IMG/VR virus record: IMGVR_UViG_3300025400_000015
Location: 1-64,000 of that record
Direction: 5' to 3' (one strand)
Source: a virus
Length of the DNA stretch: 64,000 bases
Part shown: one piece after another, positions 18,393 through 25,722 of the stretch
Position numbering within the stretch: position 1 is the stretch's first letter
How the letters are laid out: each line of letters begins with the position of its first letter
Notes under the pieces: model-generated
What the model saw: only the letters and a program-made list of their open reading frames with translations
Told to the model about the DNA's origin: nothing
Database searches by the model: none
Made by a program: the position numbers and the translations under genes

Positions 18393-20303
18393 CTACACTC
18401 CTGCTGGGGTTGGTGCTGGTGCCATGGCGACAGCGGGTGCCATGCCTCCCTGTGGGGGCATTCCTCCCTGCGGTGGCATACCGCCACCACCGCCACCAAG
18501 CTGTCCAAGCAAATCCTGAAGGCTGGGCTTGCCCTGTGGCTGTGCGCCCTGGATTGGGTTTTCTGGGCCAACAGCCAAACCAGGCTGCTGCTGAGGCATG
18601 GGTGCCTGCTGCTGTTGCATTGCCTGCGCTTGCGCTTGCTGCTCTTCCTGCATTTCTTTGTGAATTTGGGCCACAGCTTCTTCCAACGTAGTGTGGCGCT
18701 GGTTCTTGGCCTGAGCAATGCGGGCAATGATGCTGGGGTCTAGCGACCCTTGGGCGGCTTGCTGTTCAAGGCCCGTAAGAAGCGCTTTACGCAAACCTTC
18801 AATTTCAACCAAGTCCGCTTCACGCGCCGGGTCTTTGATCGCCGGGTCCATGGTTCGTGCGGTTTCATTGGACATAATGCCCATGCCAACACGCTGTCCA
18901 ATAGCAACCACCATAGAATCGATGTCGCTTCCCGGCATTGGGTAGACAACTTTTGAAACGTCCGTTTCGAAAGTTTCTTTAGGCGTGTAATCAGGTCGTG
19001 CAATTTTTCCGTCCGTTCCAAAGAAAAACATGCTTGGCTTGTTGCCATAGTACGCCTTCATAATCTTTACTGCGCGACTGTTTTCCAACTCCATTGAGTT
19101 GGCCAGGATTTCCTGGTACTCCTGAAGCGGCATGTCGATCGCGGAACCAAGAACGGTAGCACCACGGCGAGCGGTGCGGATGTTAGAACCAGATTCACCG
19201 TTGAGCTCTGACGGAATGTTACCCGTCATACGCTGAGCGCGCTCAAGGTTGCTTATGGCAATTTGGGCGTCCTGGGTCTGCTGGGGGTGGATAATTTGGA
19301 TCTGTCCCTTGTCAATAACTCCTCGAATACCCATCTTGCCATCGGCTTCTTGGATAATTCGGGGACTTGTGGGTGCGTTGGCAGGGGAAACCACCCATTC
19401 GTCGGGAAAGACATTTCGGAAAACGGCGATGGTGTTAAGTGCGTCAAGCTTTGCCTCTCGCTGGTACATGCCGAGCATTTGGTCAAACTGACCCTGCAAA
19501 CGGTCGAGGGTAATGCGACCGGCGATTACAACAGGGCAAACCTCTGCGCGGTTGGGAATTCGTTCAAGAATAATGTGCGAAGCGGCGCCCTTGCCAACCT
19601 CTTGCGAAAACGGCGTGGCCTTAGGTTTTTCGGCGCCAACAGCAACCATGACGGTTTCGTTGGCATCCATGTATTCCAAGATCTGGAACAGGTCGGACTT
19701 GCCCCTGTCGCCACGGTACAGCACCGACATTTGCTGGGGGTAGTTATCCTGCAGCCAACCAAGGGGTCGACGGTCGGCAAAGATGCAGTCAGTTGGCTCC
19801 ATGTTGTCGGGGTCGACCATGGGCGAAGGGTAGGTGGCCAGCGGGTTCCGAACTCGCCAGAATGGGATCTGTCGGCGGTCGCTGGGGTCGAGGGCTACGG
19901 GCGATAACGAAATGGCTGACATGCCATAAGCCGTCAAGTGGCGGGCGCGACGGCGCACCTTGGTGGTCATCTTGTTCATGTCCCACCAGCCAAGGTTTGC
20001 CAGTCGGCGGTCATGCGCCTTGTTTTCTGAAAGCTGAATGCCGTTACGAAGGGCTGGGTACTGAATGTCCGGCATGACTGACGCCACGCGCATAGAGAAC
20101 TGGTCAATGCCCTGGGCAATAAGGTTAGGGATGGCGGGGCGCTCAGCTTCGTCCAGCTCGGGCAAAGGCACAATGACATCGCCGTTGTAGTGGTCGCGGA
20201 CCTCGGCCATGCGCTTAAAGATGCCCGAACGGCTCATCTGCCGTTCCTGGAACATAGAAACGATTTGGCTTGCAGCCTTTTCGTTGTCAAGGGCCAATGC
20301 CAT
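18393..20303 (-). CDS. Portal protein, copy A
   Basis: A 636-aa protein directly downstream of the large terminase, the usual portal position. Its start (MALALDNEKAA), the long alpha/beta body with GDVIVPLPELDEAERP and SGSNIRTARRG, and a helical Gln-rich C-terminus fit a phage portal, the twelve-subunit ring through which DNA enters and leaves the head. Copy B is 629 aa and close to identical over most of its length, except in the Gln/Pro/Gly-rich tail. The call rests on position, length and general resemblance rather than one motif. Confidence 0.85.
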   Translation of the reverse strand: MALALDNEKAASQIVSMFQERQMSRSGIFKRMAEVRDHYNGDVIVPLPELDEAERPAIPNLIAQGIDQFSMRVASVMPDIQYPALRNGIQLSENKAHDRRLANLGWWDMNKMTTKVRRRARHLTAYGMSAISLSPVALDPSDRRQIPFWRVRNPLATYPSPMVDPDNMEPTDCIFADRRPLGWLQDNYPQQMSVLYRGDRGKSDLFQILEYMDANETVMVAVGAEKPKATPFSQEVGKGAASHIILERIPNRAEVCPVVIAGRITLDRLQGQFDQMLGMYQREAKLDALNTIAVFRNVFPDEWVVSPANAPTSPRIIQEADGKMGIRGVIDKGQIQIIHPQQTQDAQIAISNLERAQRMTGNIPSELNGESGSNIRTARRGATVLGSAIDMPLQEYQEILANSMELENSRAVKIMKAYYGNKPSMFFFGTDGKIARPDYTPKETFETDVSKVVYPMPGSDIDSMVVAIGQRVGMGIMSNETARTMDPAIKDPAREADLVEIEGLRKALLTGLEQQAAQGSLDPSIIARIAQAKNQRHTTLEEAVAQIHKEMQEEQQAQAQAMQQQQAPMPQQQPGLAVGPENPIQGAQPQGKPSLQDLLGQLGGGGGGMPPQGGMPPQGGMAPAVAMAPAPTPAGV

Positions 20304-20306
20304 GTA

Positions 20307-22220
20307 TTACCTCAAGTTCGCTAGTTGGGTGTTGCGTACCCACTTGGGGCGCCATGCCTGGACCGCAATGGATCGTGGCTGGTGCAAGTTTGGAATGTTC
20401 CATTCAAAGAACCATTCCGCCATTACGCAGTCGTCTGTACGCCCGTGAGGGTACTTGGTTACCTCGTCGATAAGATGCATCGACCGGGTTTTGCCTTCAC
20501 CCTTACCCATCAATCTTACACGACCAAATCGCCAATGTTGGGAAATCGTCGTAACACCGTAATTTGGGTCACTCTTGTTACTGGTGGTATTGTGAGGAAT
20601 TACTTCGACGCCGCTGAGTTGCCGCCATCTTTTAAAATGGTCGTACTGAAGCATGAATCGCTGGGCGGCATTTTGTTCAATAATCCACCACTGTATCGGG
20701 AAACCGATACTGGTCGATAAACGCTGCCATTCTTCCATGACCCCAGTGAATTCACCGAGATTGTAGTTGTATTCCAAAAACTCCGGGGCTTCCATCTTCT
20801 TACGAATAAGGTCAAGCAAAAACCGTTGTTGGCTTTCAGGATGGTATAGCCAGCATTGAATCGACCAATAATTAGTTGGCGACGGGTCTGCCGTGGCGAT
20901 AACCATGCAATCGGCTGGATTAAGCCCCGGGGGTATCTCCCAACGGTCTCTATCTTTGTCAATGCACCCCACGCTCCCTCCGTGTCCGTAGACCCATTCA
21001 TTCCGAACCAGCGTCTCATCTAGCGCAATGTCTTCTTGCTGGTAGACGACCGCAAAGCGTTCACCACGGTTTGACATAAGATTCGATATTTCGCGCCATG
21101 GGAGTCGACGGGGGTCCAAAAGGCAACCCGTAGGATACGCTTCAGATCCTCTTTTGTGGAAAGCGGGGTCGCATCGATCTTCGTAATGGGCACGGTACAG
21201 CAGGTGCTTGTACTTCTTGTCGTGTCGGAGATTGGCGATTTCATCATCGGTAAGTTCGTCAAGTATTTCATCTTCCTCCAAGGGCTGGGTCATGTCCAGC
21301 GCAAAGCGATATAGGTCATCAGGAGCAAGCCGCTGGCCAATAAGGGCAAGCATGCCAGCAGGTTCCAGACGAGTCTCGGCCACGTCTTGGTACCAGTCTT
21401 CCATGGCTTCTCGCTGTTCAGCACTTCGTACTTTACGAGGGTCCACAAGGTCGTCCCAAAAACAACCATCAAAGCGGCCACCAATAAAACCTGAGTCCAT
21501 ACCGTAAGCACTGAGCGTTGGTTCCTTTTCTGAGATAGCGCCGTTTTCTTCGGGCTGCATAACAATAAATGCTTCATTGGTCCAAAGCTCTTTTTCCAAA
21601 GGCTTAAACCGGCCAAAGTCAAGGGCTAGGGTTGATTCGGCGTCGACCGCTTGTCCACGGGCTTTAAGGTTGTCATCGGCCAATTCAGGAATGACGCGCT
21701 CTAGGGAACGGCGAACGCGCATTAGGTTTCGCTTAGCCAGGCTCATTGTGGCCGATCCGGTCAGCAAACGCACTGCTCGGTTTCGGCAAATGATCCAGCA
21801 CGTCAAATCGTGGAGCAAGGTCGTTTTACCAGAACCCGGGGGCATGTTCATGACCACGTATTCTTTTTGCTCAGACTCTAAGAGTTTGACCAGTTCAGTA
21901 CCGGCTTCTTCCTGCCACGGCGTAGCGATGCGCCCAAAGTACCGGCGCCGAAAATACCCAAAATCCTCTAAGGCCAGCTTGGCTTCTTCGCACAAACTGT
22001 CGTATGGCTTGGGCCCTTCAAGCTTGGCTTCTACCTTAAGCTCTCGGTAGTTGGACGCTGACGTGTCCATTTGATCTGCCGCTTTTAGCGTTTGGGCGGC
22101 TTTCTCTACGCGGTAGGCCGTAGCTTCCGAAAACTTTGCTTTGCGGGCGCTGTCGGCAATGGAGAAACCAGCCGTGCGCGCTTCAAAGTATTTTTTGCGT
22201 TGGGCGGGAGTAACAGCCAT
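20307..22220 (-). CDS. terL: Terminase large subunit, copy A
   Basis: A 637-aa packaging motor. Residues 1-45 look like a helix-turn-helix (AxRKAKFSEATAYRVEKA), perhaps replacing a separate small subunit. The ATPase Walker A is MPPGSGKTTLL near residues 125-135, and FDGCFWDDLVDP is the probable Walker B region. The C-terminal nuclease shows TADPSPTN and HGRTDDCVMAEWF acidic motifs. It cuts concatemeric DNA and pumps it into the head. Copy B is the same length and very similar. No separate small terminase gene was recognised nearby. Confidence 0.93.
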   Translation of the reverse strand: MAVTPAQRKKYFEARTAGFSIADSARKAKFSEATAYRVEKAAQTLKAADQMDTSASNYRELKVEAKLEGPKPYDSLCEEAKLALEDFGYFRRRYFGRIATPWQEEAGTELVKLLESEQKEYVVMNMPPGSGKTTLLHDLTCWIICRNRAVRLLTGSATMSLAKRNLMRVRRSLERVIPELADDNLKARGQAVDAESTLALDFGRFKPLEKELWTNEAFIVMQPEENGAISEKEPTLSAYGMDSGFIGGRFDGCFWDDLVDPRKVRSAEQREAMEDWYQDVAETRLEPAGMLALIGQRLAPDDLYRFALDMTQPLEEDEILDELTDDEIANLRHDKKYKHLLYRAHYEDRCDPAFHKRGSEAYPTGCLLDPRRLPWREISNLMSNRGERFAVVYQQEDIALDETLVRNEWVYGHGGSVGCIDKDRDRWEIPPGLNPADCMVIATADPSPTNYWSIQCWLYHPESQQRFLLDLIRKKMEAPEFLEYNYNLGEFTGVMEEWQRLSTSIGFPIQWWIIEQNAAQRFMLQYDHFKRWRQLSGVEVIPHNTTSNKSDPNYGVTTISQHWRFGRVRLMGKGEGKTRSMHLIDEVTKYPHGRTDDCVMAEWFFEWNIPNLHQPRSIAVQAWRPKWVRNTQLANLR

Positions 22221-22468
22221 TAACTATTTAATGCGGTTGTCAGCAGTCCTGCTACTCGATACGTTGGAGTATTCCCGTAAATTGTAAAGACACCGCCCCC
22301 GCCGTCGCTGTAATCACTGACGGCGACGACGAGGCAGTAGTCCTCGATGACTGGCATTTTCCACTCTTCACCTTCATCAAGGTCGTGGTTAATGGTCGTC
22401 AAAAACTTCGGAAGGTTCTCATCCAACCATTGCCGTAGCGAGGTTGAGATTGAGTCCTCGGAAAGCAT
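22220..22468 (-). CDS. Small conserved protein before terminase, copy A
   Basis: An 82-aa protein with the conserved pieces LPKFLTxIN, EEWKMPVxEDYCLVVAVSDY and a C-terminal AGLLTTALNS, all kept in copy B. It looks globular and alpha/beta. Its position immediately before the large terminase is where a small terminase would often be, but no DNA-binding motif is visible, so I leave the function open. Confidence 0.65.
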   Translation of the reverse strand: MLSEDSISTSLRQWLDENLPKFLTTINHDLDEGEEWKMPVIEDYCLVVAVSDYSDGGGGVFTIYGNTPTYRVAGLLTTALNS

Positions 22469-22767
22469 TAGGCCTGGGGTGTCCCGGTGGGAGCAGCAGG
22501 AACAACCGGAGCGGCAGAAGCAGCAGAAGCGGCTTCTGACTGAGCCAGGATGTTGTTGATGAAGTGAACCGCAGCAATGCTGTCCGCTTCCAAGCTGTGC
22601 TTCTTCAGGAAGTGCAGGGCCTCAAGGGCAGCCGCAAACAATGCGGGCACCGTAAAGCTGATGGCCTGTACAACAGGGTTCAAGTTGAAGCCCGGGTGGA
22701 TCAGGGCAACAATGGCGGTAGCCCCTGACAACAGGGCCGTGATGTGTGTGCTGATGTGCTTGGTCAT
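22468..22767 (-). CDS. Small membrane protein, possible holin, copy A
   Basis: About 99 aa from the ATG at 22767 (MTKHISTHITALLSGA). Two hydrophobic segments (ALLSGATAIVALIHPGF and a second of about 20 residues starting VVQAISF) are followed by an Ala/Pro-rich tail. Two membrane spans and small size fit a holin, but the endolysin gene is far away at 36.7 kb beside other small membrane proteins. The start is supported by a conserved -10 box six bases upstream in both copies, implying a leaderless mRNA. Confidence 0.6.
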   Translation of the reverse strand: MTKHISTHITALLSGATAIVALIHPGFNLNPVVQAISFTVPALFAAALEALHFLKKHSLEADSIAAVHFINNILAQSEAASAASAAPVVPAAPTGTPQA

Positions 22768-22773
22768 GTATTC

Positions 22774-22801
22774 AGTATACACAAAAATCCCCACCAGTTA
22801 C
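22774..22801 (-). promoter_or_regulatory. Candidate leaderless promoter of late operon A
   Basis: On the minus strand TATACT (22774-22779) ends six bases before the ATG at 22767. Copy B has TATAAT with the same six-base spacing. Transcription would begin at or next to the start codon. Seventeen bases further upstream both copies carry CGTAAC rather than a standard -35, inside the hairpin described next. An unusual -35 or an activator site is possible. Confidence 0.6.
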
Positions 22802-22814
22802 GGTGGGGATTTTT
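22783..22814. terminator. Symmetrical hairpin with A and T tracts overlapping the late promoter
   Basis: A 13-base arm (22783-22795) pairs exactly with 22802-22814 around a six-base loop, with five A at one end and five T at the other, so it could terminate transcription from either side. It overlaps the upstream part of the late promoter. The copy B dyad (62211-62235) is less perfect but keeps the central ACCGTAAC and GGT sequence. It could instead be an operator. Confidence 0.65.
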
Positions 22815-22888
22815 GCGGAAGGGTTTTGTGTGGTTGTCCTGAGGATGGACGTTCCCAGTGTATCACGGGTGGGACCGTATGTGTGTCA

Positions 22889-22956
22889 GGGGTTAAAAAA
22901 TTTTTGAAGCACCGGGGTGCGAACTTGCAAAAAGGCCCCGTCCGGAGACGGGGGCC
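22889..22956 (-). terminator. Conserved noncoding block and terminator-like hairpins, copy A
   Basis: The block 22889-22920 (AAAAAATTT, GAAGCACCGGGGTGC) recurs at 62309-62342. The small hairpin at 22909-22920 followed by T-rich sequence on the minus strand could be a terminator. A second hairpin at 22934-22956 has nine paired bases and a minus-strand T5 run. Because the block lies next to the terminase operon it could alternatively be a packaging site. Confidence 0.5.
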
Positions 22957-23096
22957 AATTTGCATCTATGAGCAAGACGGATCGCAATGTAGGTACAAAC
23001 ATTATAGCAGATGGAGTGCAGAGAGGGGGGTCTGGGCGGATCCAAATCTTTGGGTAGGTTACGCCGCAAACGACTGGCCGCGGCCGCCGAATGGTG

Positions 23097-23545
23097 TACA
23101 CTGGATGTATCGCCATTGGCAGCGGTCGTGGGTGGAAGCCCCCGCGGAGTGTGAGTCTGGAAACAGATACTCGCCGCAGTTACCCGGTTAGAGCGGGATT
23201 CGGTTGGCGCACCCTGAATGCAATTTGGTTGCTTTGGGGAAGAGTTGAGGAGTTGCATTGCTCCACAAACAGTCCTTGCGCCGTGCGGAACAGGTATTGC
23301 AGACTCTTCGGAGTTGAGGGAAATGCGGGCAGAGTTGTAAGCAAACGATACTAGCCCCCATAATCCCGAGGTAGAAAACCTTCCGCCGCGGATGACACCC
23401 ACTGATAGTACTTTTGATAGATACGACGCATAGCCGCGGCCGCGACCGCGGCGCCTGGCCTGGTGACGAGAATGACAGTTTTCGGTAGAGGGGATAACAA
23501 CTCTTGGTAGCACGACGGGCTCGGCACACACCCGGTCAAGTCGCT
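23097..23545 (+). ncRNA. Candidate large structured noncoding RNA, copy A
   Basis: The 5' ~110 bases (23109-23218) are about 90% identical to 62801-62910, although flanking sequence is diverged. They fold as a closing stem (23111-23115 with 23205-23209) around three hairpins: 23127-23132/23141-23146, 23147-23150 plus 23156-23159 with 23164-23172, and 23183-23186/23194-23197. The four differences from copy B in the hairpin area fall in loops or linkers. A TACACT -10-like box at 23097-23102 would start transcription near the closing stem. Shared motifs continue to ACGAGAATGACAGTT (23466-23480) and CTCGGCA near 23520. Length suggests comparison with GOLLD or ROOL RNAs; identity is unproven. Confidence 0.6.
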
Positions 23546-23597
23546 GGTAAACACAGAGTTTTTTTCCACACCAGAATATGTGTGCCTCGCATTTTAC

Positions 23598-24450
23598 GGA
23601 ACCGACCCGGTTCCATATCCTCCCGGGCAAACTTGGAAGGGATACCTTCCAAAGTTTGCAGTTCCGCTTGCAACCAGCCAGAATGAGAAACAAATTGGAG
23701 GGGAAGGCGTTGGATTAGCAAGACGGCTAAAGCCGACTAATCCGGGATCCTCCCGCTAGTAAGACGCCGACGGGGGCGTCGTCATCTTACTGCACGGGCC
23801 CCTCCCGGTTCATGAGTGTCGCCCTAAATTTGCAGCCTGCATTTACAACGCACGTTTGCGGGGGCGTAAACCCAACGATCCGTAAGTTCGGGGAAACCCC
23901 TCTCTAACGGACTCGGTAGGTTTCACACCCTTTGAGCAAACGCACGTTGTTGCAGGCTCAAATTTACCAAATCTCGCGATTTGGACGGGCGCCACCGTCC
24001 GGCTGGGAATCGCGGCGAGCGGCCCGGCCCCAAGGGGCCTATGGTTTGGTCAGTCCCAAAAGCGGACTGACCGCACCTATGCCGCTACGGCTTGTCCGAG
24101 GGGGGGAGTGAACCCCCCCCGTCGGCCTACGCCTGTCGCCTCCGGCCAAACTCACACACAGTTGGTTCCATGGTACGGGATAAATTTCGCGTGTCAATCC
24201 GTAAACGGACGGGAGCCTGCATTGCGCCCCTGCGGGGCACAATTCTTAGCAGGCTTCTCAGAAACTTTTCACAATTACGGCCCCCCGCAAGCGGGGCCCC
24301 CCGGAATTCTGAAAACTTCCTGCGACGCGTTCCGCGCCCTGTTGACACACGAAATTCACCCCCTTCGCCGCCCGCGCCAACGACGCACTGCGTCGTTGTC
24401 ACGTTCGCCTCGGCCATTTGCTAAGCCCCACACGTTCGCTAGCGAACGTG
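23598..24450. other. Protein-free region packed with hairpins
   Basis: No convincing gene. Consecutive inverted repeats are visible at 23598-23614, 23627-23659 (14-base arms), 23712-23743, 23759-23790, 23826-23965 (about 30-base arms around further hairpins), 23967-23984 (perfect), 23983-24000, 24026-24039, 24048-24072 (nine perfect pairs), 24100-24120 (G7/C7), 24214-24255, 24378-24398 and 24431-24450 (perfect 20-base palindrome). Copy B has different sequence here. It may continue the upstream RNA, be a set of RNAs, or be a replication origin. The strand is uncertain. Confidence 0.55.
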
Positions 24451-24521
24451 AGTGGCAAAGCAAACGCCGTCCTCCTGTCCCAACTATGCGTGAGATGCGC
24501 GCATAGGGAAAGAGGATGAGT

Positions 24522-24932
24522 ATGGGAAAGTTTATAACGATTCTGGTTTGTGGGAGTCGCACGTTCAAGGACGAAGCCTTCATGCGGAACAAGTTGAGCA
24601 ATGTAATTGCCGACCTCGGCGTTGAAGCAACCGACGTGAAGTTGATCACGGGTGGCGCTGCAGGTGCCGACACGATCGCTGAAAAAATCGGCCGTGGGTG
24701 GAAGTGGGAAGTGAGCGTGTTCAAAGCCGACTGGACAGCCGAACCCAAGCGTGCTGGGTACATCAGAAACCAGCGCATGCTTGACGAAGGCAAGCCGAAC
24801 CTCGTGCTCGCATTTTTCGGGCCCGCTGAAGACGACTCCCGAGGCACTTCCATGATGGTTGACATCGCCCGCAAGGCTGGAGTGCCCGGCTGGTCGTACC
24901 GTCCGCACATCACGCCTGACCCGATTCCCTAG
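24522..24932 (+). CDS. DUF2493-type SLOG nucleotide-binding protein
   Basis: About 136 aa from the ATG at 24522, chosen because AAAGAGG lies six bases upstream; an in-frame ATG at 24516 overlaps that ribosome site. The fold signature is LVCGSRTF (residues 8-15) then ITGGAAGADTIAEKIG, typical of the SLOG superfamily (DUF2493) relatives of DprA and lysine-decarboxylase-like proteins that bind nucleotides or NAD-derived ligands. It is the first early gene of this unit. Phage members have no settled function. The corresponding place after copy B encodes an unrelated protein. Confidence 0.8.
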   Translation: MGKFITILVCGSRTFKDEAFMRNKLSNVIADLGVEATDVKLITGGAAGADTIAEKIGRGWKWEVSVFKADWTAEPKRAGYIRNQRMLDEGKPNLVLAFFGPAEDDSRGTSMMVDIARKAGVPGWSYRPHITPDPIP

Positions 24933-25003
24933 TTCGCAGTACGGTATGGGTTCCACCGCTAAAGGGCCCAACCAACCAACTAAGTATCGAGAAAGGATAC
25001 ACC

Positions 25004-25258
25004 ATGCAGTTTGAATTTCAGGCAACCCTTCAGACGGTTGCAAAGCAGTTGTTCGACGCCACCTACGGGGTAGGCGTTCCGTCCAGTGAGCGCGATGGCG
25101 CGTTCAAGGCGCTTGGCGAGTTTGAGGCCCTTGCGGAAGCAGGGCACCCAGACGCCGTCTACGTTCTTGCGTGGTACGACCGCCTCATCACCGATTGGGA
25201 AGCCGAGGTCGAACGTTACGAACTCGAACTCGCTGACGCAAGTTGGGAGGTGATGTGA
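25004..25258 (+). CDS. Small early protein of unknown function
   Basis: An 84-aa acidic, helical protein (MQFEFQATLQ start) preceded by GAGAAAGGA. It contains EALAEAGHPDAVYVLAWYDR and a charged C-terminal helix. No membrane segment or metal site. Its stop overlaps the start of the next gene (TGATG), so they are probably co-translated. No family recognised. Confidence 0.6.
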   Translation: MQFEFQATLQTVAKQLFDATYGVGVPSSERDGAFKALGEFEALAEAGHPDAVYVLAWYDRLITDWEAEVERYELELADASWEVM

Positions 25259-25434
25259 TGTGGGTTGACCTGCAAGCAACGCTGGTGATTGCAGCGCCGA
25301 TGTTGTTCGTGCTTCTCGCCTTCTTGGTCGAGGAGTGGTTCACTGACTTCACCAGCCCACAGGCAAAGCGCCGCCGCCGCCGCAACCGCCGTATCCGCGC
25401 CCGCCGCAAAGCAGCACGCAGAAGCGGTTGGTGA
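25258..25434 (+). CDS. Small membrane protein with arginine-rich tail
   Basis: A 58-aa protein starting MWVDLQATL. One hydrophobic segment (VIAAPMLFVLLAFLV) is followed by an extreme basic tail (KRRRRRNRR then RARRKAARR). The start at 25258 overlaps the previous stop. It could be a membrane-anchored nucleic-acid-binding or host-takeover peptide; function unknown. Confidence 0.6.
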   Translation: MWVDLQATLVIAAPMLFVLLAFLVEEWFTDFTSPQAKRRRRRNRRIRARRKAARRSGW

Positions 25435-25471
25435 AGTCATGAAGTCGAAGAGAAAGAAAGGAGGTGAGACC

Positions 25472-25540
25472 ATGAGCAAGACGGAATTTGCAAGAGAGGT
25501 CGCTCGCGCAGCCGAGGCCGACGAGGAACCAAGGAAATAG
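25472..25540 (+). CDS. Possible 22-aa peptide
   Basis: A very short frame (MSKTEFAREVARAAEADEEP) with a strong ribosome site (AAAGGAGG) at proper spacing. An in-frame ATG at 25439 would give 33 aa. The strong ribosome site is the main evidence; protein function cannot be inferred. Confidence 0.4.
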   Translation: MSKTEFAREVARAAEADEEPRK

Positions 25541-25587
25541 GGGGTAACGCCCCTAAACGGTTCAGCAATAAAAAATCCGAAGGTCGT

Positions 25588-25625
25588 ACCCTACCGAGAG
25601 GCTTTTTCAAGCCTCTCGGTAGGGT
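25588..25625. terminator. Long intercistronic hairpin
   Basis: A 15-base perfect stem (25588-25602 with 25611-25625) with loop TTTTTCAA. No T run follows on the plus strand, and A-rich sequence precedes it, so it could terminate minus-strand transcripts or cap and stabilise the mRNA of the amidoligase genes. The region 25541-25722 otherwise holds no gene; a TATAGT -10-like box occurs near 25645. Confidence 0.5.
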
Positions 25626-25722
25626 TCAGCGAAGGGTGTCTTGTATAGTGCAAGATTATCCTTTGCAATCAAAATCTGAAGGGAAAGTCCCGGAAGAAAA
25701 CAAGTTACCGAGAAAGGGTAAT

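Larger units (their letters stand above)
1..22956. repeat. Copy A of a diverged direct duplication (partner 41357-62379)
   Basis: About 18 genes occur in the same order and orientation in both segments, with offset shrinking from about 42.7 kb at the fibre to 39.4 kb at terminase because of gene-size differences. Terminase and portal are near identical in protein, the capsid is well conserved, and the giant protein is only partly alignable. This marks two related phage late regions, not a recent exact repeat. Confidence 0.9.

Noticed and set aside
22468-22794. Longer start (MGIFVYTEY) for the membrane protein
   Set aside because: It would place the start inside the terminator-like hairpin and upstream of the conserved -10 box; copy B has no equivalent extension.
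23091-23354. Open frame across the conserved RNA, also open in copy B (within 62447-62998) with a similar peptide
   Set aside because: Of four differences in the shared ~40 codons, three change the amino acid, and all fall in predicted RNA loops or linkers. Similarity of the peptide follows from RNA conservation.
22893-23693. 266-aa minus-strand frame over the RNA region
   Set aside because: No homologous frame in copy B, Arg/Ser/Pro-rich composition, and it crosses hairpins and a terminator.
22800-24500. tRNA genes
   Set aside because: Some arms look like T or anticodon stems, but no segment gives a full cloverleaf with correct acceptor and T-loop.
24127-25043. Minus-strand frames opposite the SLOG gene (185 and 214 aa)
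   Set aside because: They overlap a recognisable plus-strand protein and have no features of their own.
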